Source of the DNA: Blastococcus sp. TF02-09
GTDB lineage: Bacteria; Actinomycetota; Actinomycetes; Mycobacteriales; Geodermatophilaceae
Direction: 5' to 3'
NCBI RefSeq assembly: GCF_003319105.1
Contig: NZ_QOHH01000012.1
Span: forward strand, 1 to 64,000
Length of the DNA stretch: 64,000 nt
Position numbers and translations under genes: made by a program. The notes beneath the pieces were generated by a model. The model saw nothing but the letters and a program-made list of their open reading frames with translations. It was not told where the DNA came from and ran no database searches. This document shows positions 1 to 7,474 of the stretch, in pieces. Every line of letters begins with the position of its first letter. Position 1 is the stretch's first letter.

Positions 1-582
1 CTTGATGCCCTCCTCCTCGACCTGGCGCAGCCGCTCGGAGCCGTAGAGCCCGGCCTCGATCCGCTTGGCGAGGTCGACCTCCTCCTCGGCGTTGAGCAGC
101 GCCACCTTGCCGATCTGCTTGAGGTAGGCGCGGACGGAGTCGGCCGAGGCGGTGAGCTCGGCGTCCTTGCGGGCCTGCCGCAGCGCCTCGGACTCCTCCT
201 CCTCGTCCCACTCGAAGTCGGTGCCCGGCTCCGCGGCCTCGTCGTCGGCGGCCGCGACCTCGACGCCGTCCTTGCCGGTGAGGACCGTCTCGTCGAGCGT
301 GAGGCCCTCGGAGCCGGCGTCGACGACCGCGACGGCGGTCCCGTCGACGGCCACGGCGGCGAGCACGGCCCCCTCGCCGGCAGCGGTGGACGGCGCGATG
401 GCCGGCTTGGCCCGCCCCTTGGCCGGGGCCTTCTTCCCTGCGGCCTTCTTCGCCGGGGTCGCCGCGCCGGAGCTCTCCGCGACCGCGGCGGTGGCCCTCG
501 GGGTGCGGGAACCGGCGGCGACCGTCCTCGAGCGCCTGGCGGTGTTCGCGTCGGCTTCGGGTGCTGGCTGGTCGGCGGGCAC
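1..582 (-). CDS. sigA: Primary RNA polymerase sigma factor, N-terminal part (cut by left edge)
   Basis: This is the start of the housekeeping sigma factor, which directs core RNA polymerase to most promoters. About 194 residues are visible. The last 60 carry the region 1.2 signature ([16 protein letters not shown], then [13 protein letters not shown]), as in HrdB/SigA proteins. In front lies a low-complexity Ala/Lys/Pro-rich arm ([16 protein letters not shown]) and an acidic patch (EWDEEEE), typical of the long N-terminal extension of actinobacterial primary sigmas. The GTG start at 582 is fixed by an in-frame TGA directly before it and by an AAGGAAC ribosome-binding site. The frame is open to base 1, so regions 2 to 4 lie outside the window. 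A clear promoter sits about 170 bases upstream. Confidence 0.93.
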   Translation of the reverse strand, partial: MPADQPAPEADANTARRSRTVAAGSRTPRATAAVAESSGAATPAKKAAGKKAPAKGRAKPAIAPSTAAGEGAVLAAVAVDGTAVAVVDAGSEGLTLDETVLTGKDGVEVAAADDEAAEPGTDFEWDEEEESEALRQARKDAELTASADSVRAYLKQIGKVALLNAEEEVDLAKRIEAGLYGSERLRQVEEEGIK

Positions 583-615
583 TCAGGTTCCTTCCCAGGC
601 TGGGGGCGTACGCCA

Positions 616-633
616 GAGGGCCGTCTGGCCCTC
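616..633 (-). other. Short hairpin in the sigA leader
   Basis: GAGGGCC (616-622) and GGCCCTC (627-633) pair perfectly around a four-base loop. It lies inside the predicted 5' leader of sigA, about 34 bases upstream of the start codon. A role in leader structure is possible but unproven. Confidence 0.35.
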
Positions 634-753
634 GGGTAGCGGCTCCGGCTCCCGCCCCGGCCTTCGGGGAGTCCCGGCGCGCACGTGCGGGTTTGACCGC
701 GGTGGGTGCAGGGGATCCCTCGGGGCTGGAGGGCGGCGGGCTGGGGCACCGCC

Positions 754-782
754 ATTGTAACGACGCTCACCGGCGATGACAC
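754..782 (-). promoter_or_regulatory. Likely sigA promoter
   Basis: On the reverse strand GTGTCA (782-777) is followed after 17 bases by TACAAT (759-754), a near-perfect actinobacterial -10. Transcription would begin near 747 and give a leader of about 165 bases before the GTG. It is the only strong -10 seen in this gap. Confidence 0.6.
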
Positions 783-830
783 CGGCCTCGCGCCTGCCGC
801 AGCCCGTGGCCGCGGGGATCGCCCGGAGGG

Positions 831-1583
831 CTAGCGGCTCGCGCGGTCAGGGCGTTCGTGCGCCGCCAGGGCCGCGCCCACGATGCCGGCGTCGTTCTGC
901 AGCTCGGCCGGCACGACGGGGGTGCGGGTGGTCAGCAGCGGCACCCACTTGTGGGCCTTCTTGCTGACCCCGCCGCCGACGATGATCAGGTCGGGCCAGA
1001 GCCCCGCCTCCAGGACGTCGAGGTAGCGGTCCACCCGGGCGGCCCACTCGGGGTAGCTCAGGCCCTCGCGCTCGCGGGCCGACGCGGCGGCGCGGCGCTC
1101 GCCGTCCTCGCCGTCGACCTGGATGTGGCCGAACTCGGTGTTCGGCAGCAGCCGCCCGTCGACGAACAGGGCGCTGCCGATGCCGGTGCCGAAGGTGAGC
1201 ATCAGCACGACGCCGTCCCGGTCCCGGCCCGCGCCGTACCGCATCTCGGCGATGCCGGCGGCGTCGGCGTCGTTGAGGGTCTCCACAGTGCCGGGGATGC
1301 GCGCGTCCAGGCCGGCGTCGACGTCGGTGCCGATCCAGCTCCGGTCGACGTTGGCCGCGGTGTGCGCCACCCCCTGCTTCATGACGCCGGGAAAGGTGAC
1401 GCCCAGGCGCCCGGTCCAGCCGAAGTGCGCCACGATCTCGCCGACGGCGTCGTAGACGGGGTCGGGCAGGGACGGCTGCGGCGTCTCGATCCGCAACCGC
1501 TCACCGACCAGCTGGCCCTTTTCCAGGTCCACGAGGCATCCCTTGATGCCGCTGCCGCCGATGTCCACGCCGAAGCCCTGCAT
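831..1583 (-). CDS. ppgK: Polyphosphate glucokinase
   Basis: This 250-residue ROK-fold kinase phosphorylates glucose to glucose-6-phosphate using polyphosphate, and in this family often ATP as well. It opens with the phosphate-binding loop [11 protein letters not shown] and has the second nucleotide loop [11 protein letters not shown] and the glucose-binding LLPNTEFGH, all characteristic of actinobacterial PpgK. Length is normal for the family. It is transcribed toward sigA and is divergent from the inositol-phosphatase gene 50 bases away. The ATG at 1583 is preceded at the leaderless distance by TAATCT, so the mRNA probably begins at the start codon. A VTC-domain gene near 48.5-49.3 kb could supply polyphosphate, but that link is inference. 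Confidence 0.92.
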   Translation of the reverse strand: MQGFGVDIGGSGIKGCLVDLEKGQLVGERLRIETPQPSLPDPVYDAVGEIVAHFGWTGRLGVTFPGVMKQGVAHTAANVDRSWIGTDVDAGLDARIPGTVETLNDADAAGIAEMRYGAGRDRDGVVLMLTFGTGIGSALFVDGRLLPNTEFGHIQVDGEDGERRAAASAREREGLSYPEWAARVDRYLDVLEAGLWPDLIIVGGGVSKKAHKWVPLLTTRTPVVPAELQNDAGIVGAALAAHERPDRASR

Positions 1584-1589
1584 CCGCTC

Positions 1590-1595
1590 AGATTA
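1590..1595 (-). promoter_or_regulatory. Leaderless -10 element of ppgK
   Basis: TAATCT on the reverse strand is followed by exactly six bases and then the ATG of ppgK. No ribosome-binding site lies between. Confidence 0.6.
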
Positions 1596-1633
1596 GTGAC
1601 AGGCTCCCGCCGCCCCAGGTGGAGGATGAGGAT

Positions 1634-2449
1634 GTGACCGCGCTCCCGGATGCCGCGTCCCTGCTGGAGCTGGCCGTCGCCACCGCGCGCGAGGCCGGCG
1701 AGCTCGTCCGGCAGGGGCGGGCCACCGCCGAGGACGACGTCGCCGTCAAGTCCAGCCCGGTGGACGTCGTCACCGCCGTGGACACCGCCTGCGAGCACCT
1801 GGTGGTGGGCCGGTTGCTCGGTGCCCGGCCCGACGACGGCGTGCTGGGGGAGGAGGGGGCGGAACGCGCCGGGACCAGCGGCGTGCGCTGGATCGTCGAC
1901 CCGATCGACGGCACCGTGAACTTCCTCTACGACCTGCCCGCGTACGCGGTCTCCATCGCCGCGGAGGTCGACGGCGCCGTGGTGGCCGGCGTCGTCCTCA
2001 ACGCCGCCACCGGGGAGCTGTTCACCGCCGTGGCGGGCGGGGGTGCCTTCCGCTCGACGCCGGGGGAGCCGGGACCGGTCCGGTTGACCGGTAGCCGGGC
2101 GGCCGCGCTGGAGCTGAGCCTGGTCGCGACGGGGTTCGGCTACCGGGTCGAGCAGCGGCGGGCGCAGGGTGCGGTCGTGGCCGCCCTGCTGCCGCGGGTG
2201 CGGGACATCCGGCGGCACGGCAGCGCGGCGCTGGAGCTGTGCGCCGCGGCGGCGGGACGGGTGGACGCCTACTACGAGGCGGGCCTGGAGCCCTGGGACC
2301 ACGCCGCCGGTGCGCTGGTCGCGACCGAGGCGGGGCTGGTGCTGGGCGGGCTGCCCGGCCGGCCCGTCGGCGATCCGCTGGTCGTCGTCGCGGCTCCCGG
2401 CATCGCCGAGGAGCTGCTCGCGCTGCTGGCCGAGCTGCACCGCCCCTGA
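1634..2449 (+). CDS. suhB: Inositol monophosphatase family protein (SuhB-like)
   Basis: This is a Mg-dependent phosphatase of the IMPase/FBPase superfamily, expected to hydrolyse inositol or related sugar phosphates. The metal-site motifs are present: GEEGAE, then DPIDGT, then WDHAAGALVATEAG. The protein is 271 residues, normal for the family. An upstream in-frame GTG at 1619 exists, but GGAGG at 1621-1625 lies eight bases before the GTG at 1634, so the later start is preferred. It faces away from ppgK and ends nine bases before the convergent LytR_C gene. Substrate specificity cannot be read from the sequence; histidinol-phosphatase or cysQ-type activity is the alternative. Confidence 0.88.
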   Translation: MTALPDAASLLELAVATAREAGELVRQGRATAEDDVAVKSSPVDVVTAVDTACEHLVVGRLLGARPDDGVLGEEGAERAGTSGVRWIVDPIDGTVNFLYDLPAYAVSIAAEVDGAVVAGVVLNAATGELFTAVAGGGAFRSTPGEPGPVRLTGSRAAALELSLVATGFGYRVEQRRAQGAVVAALLPRVRDIRRHGSAALELCAAAAGRVDAYYEAGLEPWDHAAGALVATEAGLVLGGLPGRPVGDPLVVVAAPGIAEELLALLAELHRP

Positions 2450-2458
2450 CGACCGGCG

Positions 2459-3007
2459 TCAGCAGTCGGCGGAGGCCTGCTCGGCGTCGTCCAGGGCGGC
2501 GTTGACGACGTCGTCCGGGGCCAGGCTCTCGCCGATCACGAACTCCGGGCCCAGCACCAGGTCGACCTGCTGGGTGGAGCGGACGTCCTGCCACAGCGTC
2601 GCGCCCGGGAGGTAGAGGGCCAGGAAGGCGGCGGTCGACTTCCCGCCGACGCCGTGCCGCACCTCGCCCACGCCGGTCACCTCGCGGCCGCTGTTGTCGT
2701 TGGCGACCTCCGCGATGGTGAACCCGCGGGCACCGAGGTCGTCGGCGACGGACTGGGCGAGCCCGCCCTGGTCGGAGGCGTTGAACACCCGCACCGACAC
2801 CGTGGCGGGGTCCAGTGCCTGGGGGGCCGCCTCGGCCTCGGCGCAGGCGGCGTCCTGCTCGGCCTGCCGCGCGGCGTCCTGGCGGAAGACGTTCCACCAG
2901 ACGCCGCCGGCGATCAGGCCGAGGACCAGCAGGAAGACGATCGGCGGCAGGGGCCGACGCCCGCTGCGCGCCCGCACCGCCGGGCTGTCGGTGCGCAGCG
3001 TCGTCAC
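2459..3007 (-). CDS. LytR_C domain membrane-anchored protein
   Basis: The protein has 182 residues: a short basic cytoplasmic N-terminus, one membrane segment (PPIVFLLVLGLIAGGVWW, about residues 20-38), and an extracytoplasmic part matching the LytR C-terminal domain (VSVRVFNASDQGGLAQ and VDLVLGPEF). It lacks the catalytic LytR-CpsA-Psr domain, so it is a stand-alone LytR_C protein of unknown function, probably at the cell envelope. The GTG at 3007 follows TAAGCT at the leaderless distance, which supports both the start and an own promoter inside the 29-base gap after the phosphotransferase gene. Confidence 0.85.
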   Translation of the reverse strand: MTTLRTDSPAVRARSGRRPLPPIVFLLVLGLIAGGVWWNVFRQDAARQAEQDAACAEAEAAPQALDPATVSVRVFNASDQGGLAQSVADDLGARGFTIAEVANDNSGREVTGVGEVRHGVGGKSTAAFLALYLPGATLWQDVRSTQQVDLVLGPEFVIGESLAPDDVVNAALDDAEQASADC

Positions 3008-3014
3008 GTCCGCG

Positions 3015-3020
3015 AGCTTA
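3015..3020 (-). promoter_or_regulatory. Leaderless -10 element of the LytR_C gene
   Basis: TAAGCT (reverse strand) is followed by seven bases and the GTG at 3007. Confidence 0.55.
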
Positions 3021-3036
3021 GAGCCGGACCGGCCGG

Positions 3037-4083
3037 CTAGATCGCACCGTCCTCGAGCGCGGCGCGTCCCAGCTCCACGACCGGGTCGATGCGCTCGGCG
3101 TACCCGCTGGTGTTCTTGCCGGCCATGGCGCCGGCCGCCGAGCGCGCCACGATGCCGGCGATGATCGCGGCGAACTTGAAGAAGGCGAAGCCGACGTACC
3201 AGTTGAGCTCGGCCAGGTCGACCCCGGTGCGCTGGGCGTACCGCTGCGCCGCCTCGAGGCGGGTCGGGAAGCCCGGCAGCGTGGTCAGCGCGCTCTGGGT
3301 GGAGGCGCGGTCCTCACCGGCCTGCGGCCAGTAGACGAACATCATCCCGATGTCGGTCAGCGGATCGCCGAGCGTCGACATCTCCCAGTCCAGGACCGCC
3401 TTGATGCGGCCCGGCGTCTGCGGGTCGAGCAGGCAGTTGTCCAGCCGGTAGTCGCCGTGCACGATGCTCGACCGCTGCGTGGTGGGGACCGTCTCGGCGA
3501 GCCGGGCGGCCAGGGCGTCGAGCGCGGGCCGGTCGCGGTCGCGGGTGGCGTCCCACTGCTTGGTCCACCGGCGCACCTGGCGGGCGGCGAACCCCTCGGG
3601 GCGGCCGAAGTCGGAGAGGCCCACGGCCTCGTGGTCGACCGAGTGCAGGTCGGCCAGGACGTCGATGAGCCCCTCGCCGACGGCGCGGCGCTGCTCGGGC
3701 TCGTCGGCGTACCCGGGCGGGAAGGCGGTGACGGCGTGCACCCCGACGACCCGCTCCATCACGTAGAAGGGCGCGCCGAGCACCGACTCGTCGGTGCACA
3801 TGTGCAGCGTGCGGGGCACCGGGACGGCGGTCCCGGCGAGGGCGGAGATGACCCGGTGCTCCCGGGCCATGTCGTGGGCGGTGGCCAGGACCGCACCCGT
3901 GGGCGGCCGGCGGAGGATCACGGCGTCGTCGGCGGAGCCGCCCTGCGGGGTCACCGTGTACGTGAGGTTGGACATGCCGGCGGCGATCAGTTCGACGGTC
4001 ACCTCCTGCCACCGCTGATCGCCCAGCGCACGCGCCAGGTAGGGGCCCACGACGGTCGGATCAGCACCCACGGGAGTCGCCAC
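3037..4083 (-). CDS. APH-family phosphotransferase (ACAD10/FadE36-like)
   Basis: This 348-residue protein has the aminoglycoside-phosphotransferase/choline-kinase fold. The catalytic loop is IVHGDYRLDNCLLD and the metal-binding motif is VLDWEMSTLGDP, with an N-lobe resembling other members (GMSNLTYTV, VILRRPP). Relatives are linked with acyl-CoA metabolism, where they probably phosphorylate hydroxyacyl substrates, rather than with antibiotic resistance. A much longer open frame reaches 4323, but TACCCT sits six bases before the GTG at 4083 and the upstream residues look non-coding. No acyl-CoA dehydrogenase is adjacent, so the substrate is unknown. Confidence 0.85.
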   Translation of the reverse strand: MATPVGADPTVVGPYLARALGDQRWQEVTVELIAAGMSNLTYTVTPQGGSADDAVILRRPPTGAVLATAHDMAREHRVISALAGTAVPVPRTLHMCTDESVLGAPFYVMERVVGVHAVTAFPPGYADEPEQRRAVGEGLIDVLADLHSVDHEAVGLSDFGRPEGFAARQVRRWTKQWDATRDRDRPALDALAARLAETVPTTQRSSIVHGDYRLDNCLLDPQTPGRIKAVLDWEMSTLGDPLTDIGMMFVYWPQAGEDRASTQSALTTLPGFPTRLEAAQRYAQRTGVDLAELNWYVGFAFFKFAAIIAGIVARSAAGAMAGKNTSGYAERIDPVVELGRAALEDGAI

Positions 4084-4385
4084 GGCGGCAGGGTAACCTC
4101 TGGCGCTCCGCCGCCCGGACGCCCGTCCGCGTGCCCGATGTGTCGCCCGTGACCCCGCGGGCACAAACCGGGCTCGTACGGCGTTGGGCGGCTGCCGGTC
4201 CCGAACGCCGTCCATCCGGAGGGCAGGGGACGACCGGCACGGACCAGGACGCCCCTCGTGCGGGCTCCTGCCGACAGACACACCGGTCGCCCACCGGCGA
4301 CCGGCCGAGACGACGGAGCCCACCCGGCACCGCGTCAGAAAAGAGCGGGCCCTGCGCCCGCGAGAACCTGGAGGAGGGGCACCCC
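4084..4385 (+). other. Divergent intergenic region with a leader hairpin
   Basis: This 302-base gap separates the phosphotransferase gene from the DUF4193 gene. It holds the leaderless element above and, near the right side, a perfect 9-base inverted repeat (4283-4291 with 4296-4304, loop of four) that would lie in the DUF4193 leader. A clean -35/-10 pair for the rightward gene was not found. GGAGGAGGGG at 4371-4380 is its ribosome-binding site. Confidence 0.4.
4090..4095 (-). promoter_or_regulatory. Leaderless -10 element of the phosphotransferase gene
   Basis: TACCCT (reverse strand), then six bases, then GTG at 4083. It decides the start of this gene. Confidence 0.55.
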
Positions 4386-4685
4386 ATGGCCACCGACTAC
4401 GACGCCCCGCGCCGCAACGAGGCCGACGAGCTCGGCGAGGACTCGCTCGAGGAGCTCAAGGCACGCCGTGCCGAGGCCCAGTCCTCGTCGGTCGACGTCG
4501 ACGAGACCGACTTCAACGAGAACCTCGAGCTCCCCGGCGCCGATCTCTCGAACGAGGAGCTGACCGTCCGCGTGCTGCCCAAGCAGGAGGACGAGTTCAC
4601 CTGCTCGAGCTGCTTCCTCGTGCAGCACCGCAGCCGGCTCGCCGCCACCAAGGGCGACAGCCTGTACTGCCGCGACTGCGCCTGA
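4386..4685 (+). CDS. DUF4193 domain protein (small zinc-ribbon-like)
   Basis: This is a 99-residue acidic protein found across actinobacteria. The first two thirds are rich in Asp and Glu (LGEDSLEEL, VDVDETDFNE). The C-terminus has paired cysteines, FTCSSC and YCRDC, about 25 residues apart, which look like a metal-binding ribbon. Its role is unknown; close association with sigma-factor and dUTPase neighbourhoods is conserved. The ATG follows a strong GGAGGAGGGG site. A stable hairpin follows the stop. Confidence 0.85.
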   Translation: MATDYDAPRRNEADELGEDSLEELKARRAEAQSSSVDVDETDFNENLELPGADLSNEELTVRVLPKQEDEFTCSSCFLVQHRSRLAATKGDSLYCRDCA

Positions 4686-4699
4686 AAGAGGTGGAAGGA

Positions 4700-4750
4700 C
4701 CCCCGTCCCCCTCACCCCTCGCACGCTCGGGGCGAGCCTCTGGACGGGGG
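4700..4750 (+). terminator. Stem-loop after DUF4193 gene
   Basis: CCCCCGTCC (4700-4708) pairs perfectly with GGACGGGGG (4742-4750). The 33-base interior can itself fold (CTCGC 4718-4722 with GCGAG 4732-4736). No T-run follows, as is common in high-GC actinobacteria. Confidence 0.55.
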
Positions 4751-4788
4751 CCGGAGGCCCGGACGGGGCCACGACCGGAGGGGACCTG

Positions 4789-5568
4789 GTGACCGAGCAC
4801 TCGGCGCGGACCGCCGCGCCTCGTGACGTCCCACCGCCGCGCCCGGTCGCGCCCACCCCGGAACCGGCCGGGGAGGGCGGGCTGGGCCGTGCCGCGCGCG
4901 CCGTCGTCGAGGCCGTGGCCGGTCTCGTCGGCGGCGCCGACCCCGGGTCCGCGGCCGGCGGAACGACCGGGCCGGCGGCCGCGGCCGACCCGGGACCGGC
5001 CGACGGGGCGGTCCTCGACGACCTGCTGGCGGCGGTCGTCCCGCGGCTGCCGATCCGCGACGCGGCGCGGTTGCGCGCCGCGCACCCCGGCTCGTCGGAT
5101 GCGGAGATCGCCGCCGCCCTCGTCGCCCGGGCGGCCCGAACCACCTCCCGGATCGGGGCGGCGGCGGGCGGGCTCGCGGCGGCGCACCGGGGCCCGGCGG
5201 CGCTGCTGGCCCTCCCGCTCGAGCTGGGCGTGGAGTCCGCCCTCACCGCCGCGGTCGAGATCGTGCTGATCGGCGAGCTGCACGAGCTGCACGGCCGGCC
5301 CGCCCCGGGGGATGCCCGCGCGCGGGGCCTGGCCTACCTCGGCACATGGTCGCGGCTGCGTGCGGCCGCGAGCTCCACCGGCCTCGGCTCCGTGCTCGGC
5401 GCGGCCGGGCTGCGGTCGCTGGCGCGCCGCGTGGGCCGGCGTCCCGGCGGCACCGTGCCGACGTCGGCGCCGCTCCTGCTGGGCGCCGCACTGGCCGGCC
5501 GCGGCAACCGGAAGGCCACCGAGACGCTCGCCGAGCGCGTGCTGCGGGATCTGCGCGGCGACGCCTGA
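4789..5568 (+). CDS. Hypothetical protein with hydrophobic Gly/Ala-rich core
   Basis: This 259-residue protein was not recognised. The first 75 residues are low-complexity Pro/Ala/Gly. Residues 80-160 form a helical region ending in a hydrophobic stretch (GPAALLALPLELGVESALTAAVEIVLIGELHEL), which resembles membrane-associated EcsC-like helices but is too weak to name. A basic tail follows (RSLARRVGRRPGG). The GTG at 4789 has a GGAGGGG site. It lies between DUF4193 and dut, separated from each by a hairpin or repeat, so it is probably its own transcription unit. Confidence 0.7.
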   Translation: MTEHSARTAAPRDVPPPRPVAPTPEPAGEGGLGRAARAVVEAVAGLVGGADPGSAAGGTTGPAAAADPGPADGAVLDDLLAAVVPRLPIRDAARLRAAHPGSSDAEIAAALVARAARTTSRIGAAAGGLAAAHRGPAALLALPLELGVESALTAAVEIVLIGELHELHGRPAPGDARARGLAYLGTWSRLRAAASSTGLGSVLGAAGLRSLARRVGRRPGGTVPTSAPLLLGAALAGRGNRKATETLAERVLRDLRGDA

Positions 5569-5584
5569 CCCGCTCGCGCTCCTT

Positions 5585-5724
5585 CGGCCTCCCTGCAGGG
5601 GCCCGGCGCGAGCGTGCGAGCGTCCGGCCCCGTACGGCCTTCCTGCAGGGGCCCGGCGCGAGCGTGCGAGCGGGTGGCCCCGTACGGCCTCCCTGCAGGG
5701 GCCCGGCGCGAGTGTGCGAGCGTT
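5585..5724. repeat. 50-base tandem repeat, 2.8 copies
   Basis: Units begin at 5585, 5635 and 5685 with an exact 50-base period. Each contains CTGCAGGGGCCCGGCGCGAG and GTGCGAGCG; the third copy stops after about 40 bases and has one substitution (GAGTGTG). CGCTCGCGCTC just upstream (5571-5581) is roughly the inverse of the repeat's end, so the array can also fold. It separates the hypothetical gene from dut and runs to 20 bases before the dut -10. Confidence 0.85.
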
Positions 5725-5744
5725 GGGGGGCAGGGAGGTCCTTA

Positions 5745-5750
5745 TAGGGT
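5745..5750 (+). promoter_or_regulatory. Leaderless -10 element of dut
   Basis: TAGGGT is followed by seven bases and the GTG at 5758. No ribosome-binding site is present. Confidence 0.6.
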
Positions 5751-5757
5751 CGCCGAC

Positions 5758-6252
5758 GTGCCCGACCTCCCCTCGTCCGAGCTGGACGTGCCGGTCTCCC
5801 TCCTCTCCGCCGAGGGCACCGTGCCGCGCTACGCGCTGCCCGGCGACGCCGGCGCCGACCTGACCCTCACCGAGGACGTCGAGCTGGCCCCGCTGCAGCG
5901 TGCCGTCGTCGGCACGGGGGTGGCGGTGGCGATCCCCGAGGGCTATGCCGGCTTCGTGCACCCGCGCTCCGGGCTGGCCGCCCGCCACGGCCTCGGGGTG
6001 GTCAACGCGCCCGGGACGATCGACGCCGGCTACCGCGGCGAGATCATGGTGATCCTGGTGAACCACGACCCGACCCACGCGCTCACGCTCCGCCGCGGCG
6101 ACCGGATCGCGCAGCTGGTCGTGCAGCCGGTGGTCCGGGCCCGCTTCGTGCCGGTGGAGGAGCTCCCGGGCAGCGTGCGCGGGGCGGGCGGGCACGGCTC
6201 GACGGGGGGCTTCTCGGGGCTCCCCTCCACGGGAACCGAGGAGCAGGGCTGA
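5758..6252 (+). CDS. dut: Deoxyuridine 5'-triphosphate nucleotidohydrolase
   Basis: dUTPase converts dUTP to dUMP and pyrophosphate, keeping uracil out of DNA and feeding thymidylate synthesis. The 164-residue trimeric-type protein has the five family motifs in order, including [39 protein letters not shown] and the C-terminal glycine-rich [11 protein letters not shown]. The GTG at 5758 follows TAGGGT at leaderless spacing, so longer upstream readings through the tandem repeats are rejected. The DUF3710 gene starts one base after the stop, a gene pair conserved in actinobacteria. Confidence 0.95.
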   Translation: MPDLPSSELDVPVSLLSAEGTVPRYALPGDAGADLTLTEDVELAPLQRAVVGTGVAVAIPEGYAGFVHPRSGLAARHGLGVVNAPGTIDAGYRGEIMVILVNHDPTHALTLRRGDRIAQLVVQPVVRARFVPVEELPGSVRGAGGHGSTGGFSGLPSTGTEEQG

Positions 6253-6253
6253 C

Positions 6254-7006
6254 ATGCCGTTCGGACGACGACGCAACCGGATCGACCGGAGCCTCCGCGA
6301 GCGCGGCGTGCCCCCGGAGCCGCAGGTCCGCGCGCGCGAGGTCGAGGAGACCACCGGCCCCTTCGACGTCGCGGACGCGCCCGACGACGGGATCACCCGC
6401 CTGGACCTCGGCGCGCTGCGGCTGCCCGCCCGGCCCGGGATGGAGCTGCGGGTGGACCTCAACCAGCAGCAGCAGGTCATCGGGGCGACCCTGCGCTCGG
6501 GCGACTCGCTGCTGCAGCTGAGCGCCTTCGCCGCGCCGCGGGCCGCCGGCATCTGGGACGACGTGCGCGCCGACATCGCGCGGACCGCCTCCGGGCAGGG
6601 CGCGTCGCTGCGCGAGGTGGAGGGGCCCTTCGGCACGGAGCTCGCGGGCACCGTCGTCGCGGCGCCGCCGGCCGCGCCGGGGCAGCCCGCGCCGGCGCCC
6701 GTCCGCCGTCCGGCCCGCTTCCTCGGCGTGGACGGGCCGCGCTGGTTCCTGCGCGGCACCATCAGCGGGCCCGCGGCGTCCAGCCCCGAGGCCGCGGCCG
6801 AGCTCGAGGATGCCTTCCGCGCCGTCGTCGTCGTCCGGGGGAGCGACCCCATGCCGGTGCGGGAGGCGCTGCCGCTGACCCTGCCGGCGGAGGCCGCCGC
6901 GCGGATCGCCGCCCAGCAGGAGGCCGCCGCCGCTCCCCGGACGCCCCCCGCGGGAGGGAACGCGGGCGGCCCCTCCGCCCCCGGCCGCACTACCCTGGAA
7001 CCGTGA
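6254..7006 (+). CDS. DUF3710 domain protein
   Basis: This 250-residue protein belongs to the actinobacterial DUF3710 family usually found beside dut. Conserved features seen are a basic start (PFGRRRNRID), GPFDVADAPDDG, LDLGALRLPARPGMELRVDL, and GVDGPRWFLRGTISGPAA. The C-terminal 45 residues are a low-complexity Pro/Ala tail. Function is unknown. It is one base from dut and overlaps the OB-fold gene by four bases (GTGA), so the three are probably co-transcribed, although the OB-fold gene also seems to have its own promoter. Confidence 0.88.
   Translation: MPFGRRRNRIDRSLRERGVPPEPQVRAREVEETTGPFDVADAPDDGITRLDLGALRLPARPGMELRVDLNQQQQVIGATLRSGDSLLQLSAFAAPRAAGIWDDVRADIARTASGQGASLREVEGPFGTELAGTVVAAPPAAPGQPAPAPVRRPARFLGVDGPRWFLRGTISGPAASSPEAAAELEDAFRAVVVVRGSDPMPVREALPLTLPAEAAARIAAQQEAAAAPRTPPAGGNAGGPSAPGRTTLEP
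6991..6996 (+). promoter_or_regulatory. Leaderless -10 element of the OB-fold gene
   Basis: TACCCT, six bases, then GTG at 7003. It lies inside the end of the DUF3710 gene and would give an internal leaderless transcript. Confidence 0.5.
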
Positions 7007-7380
7007 CCGAGACCCGTCCGGTCGGCTGGCTGTCGCGGACCCTGCAGCGACTCACCGCCGACGAGCAGACGATCGATGCCGAGGAACTGCGCGCGGAGTC
7101 GGCGAGCGCCGGCTGCGAGCCGCTCGGCTCCTGCCGCAAGGGCGCCGTCGTGACGGTGACCGGGCGGCTGAAGTCGGTGGTCTACACCCCGCGGGAGACC
7201 GTGCCGACCCTCGAGGCCGAGCTGTTCGACGGCTCCGGCTCGGTGACGCTGGTCTGGCTGGGCCGCCGGCGCATCGCGGGCATCGAGCCCGGTCGCACGC
7301 TCACCGCCCGCGGCCGGTTCGCCGCGTTCGACGGCAAGCGGGTCATCTACAACCCCTGGTACGAGCTGGGCTCCTGCTGA
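7003..7380 (+). CDS. OB-fold nucleic-acid-binding domain protein
   Basis: This 125-residue protein has an OB-fold of the tRNA_anti type: GAVVTVTGRLKSVVY, then EAELFDGSGSVTLVWLGRRRIAGIEPG and LTARGRFAAFDGKRVIYNPWYEL. Single-domain versions of this kind are common next to dut/DUF3710 in actinobacteria; the partner nucleic acid is unknown. It overlaps DUF3710 by four bases and has a leaderless -10 element in front. Confidence 0.85.
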   Translation: MTETRPVGWLSRTLQRLTADEQTIDAEELRAESASAGCEPLGSCRKGAVVTVTGRLKSVVYTPRETVPTLEAELFDGSGSVTLVWLGRRRIAGIEPGRTLTARGRFAAFDGKRVIYNPWYELGSC

Positions 7381-7474
7381 TCGCCGCCCCGTACCCGATG
7401 TGCGGTTCCGTGGACGGCGTGGCCAGGACCGGGCCGGTGGGCAGGCGCCGGTGGCGGCGACGTGGGGGAGACGC

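Noticed and set aside
3037-4083. An aminoglycoside resistance gene
   Set aside because: The motifs fit the APH fold but the sequence is of the ACAD10/FadE36-like group, not a resistance enzyme.
5585-5724. Tandem repeats as a possible coding repeat
   Set aside because: dut has its own leaderless start at 5758. The repeat translates only into low-complexity sequence.
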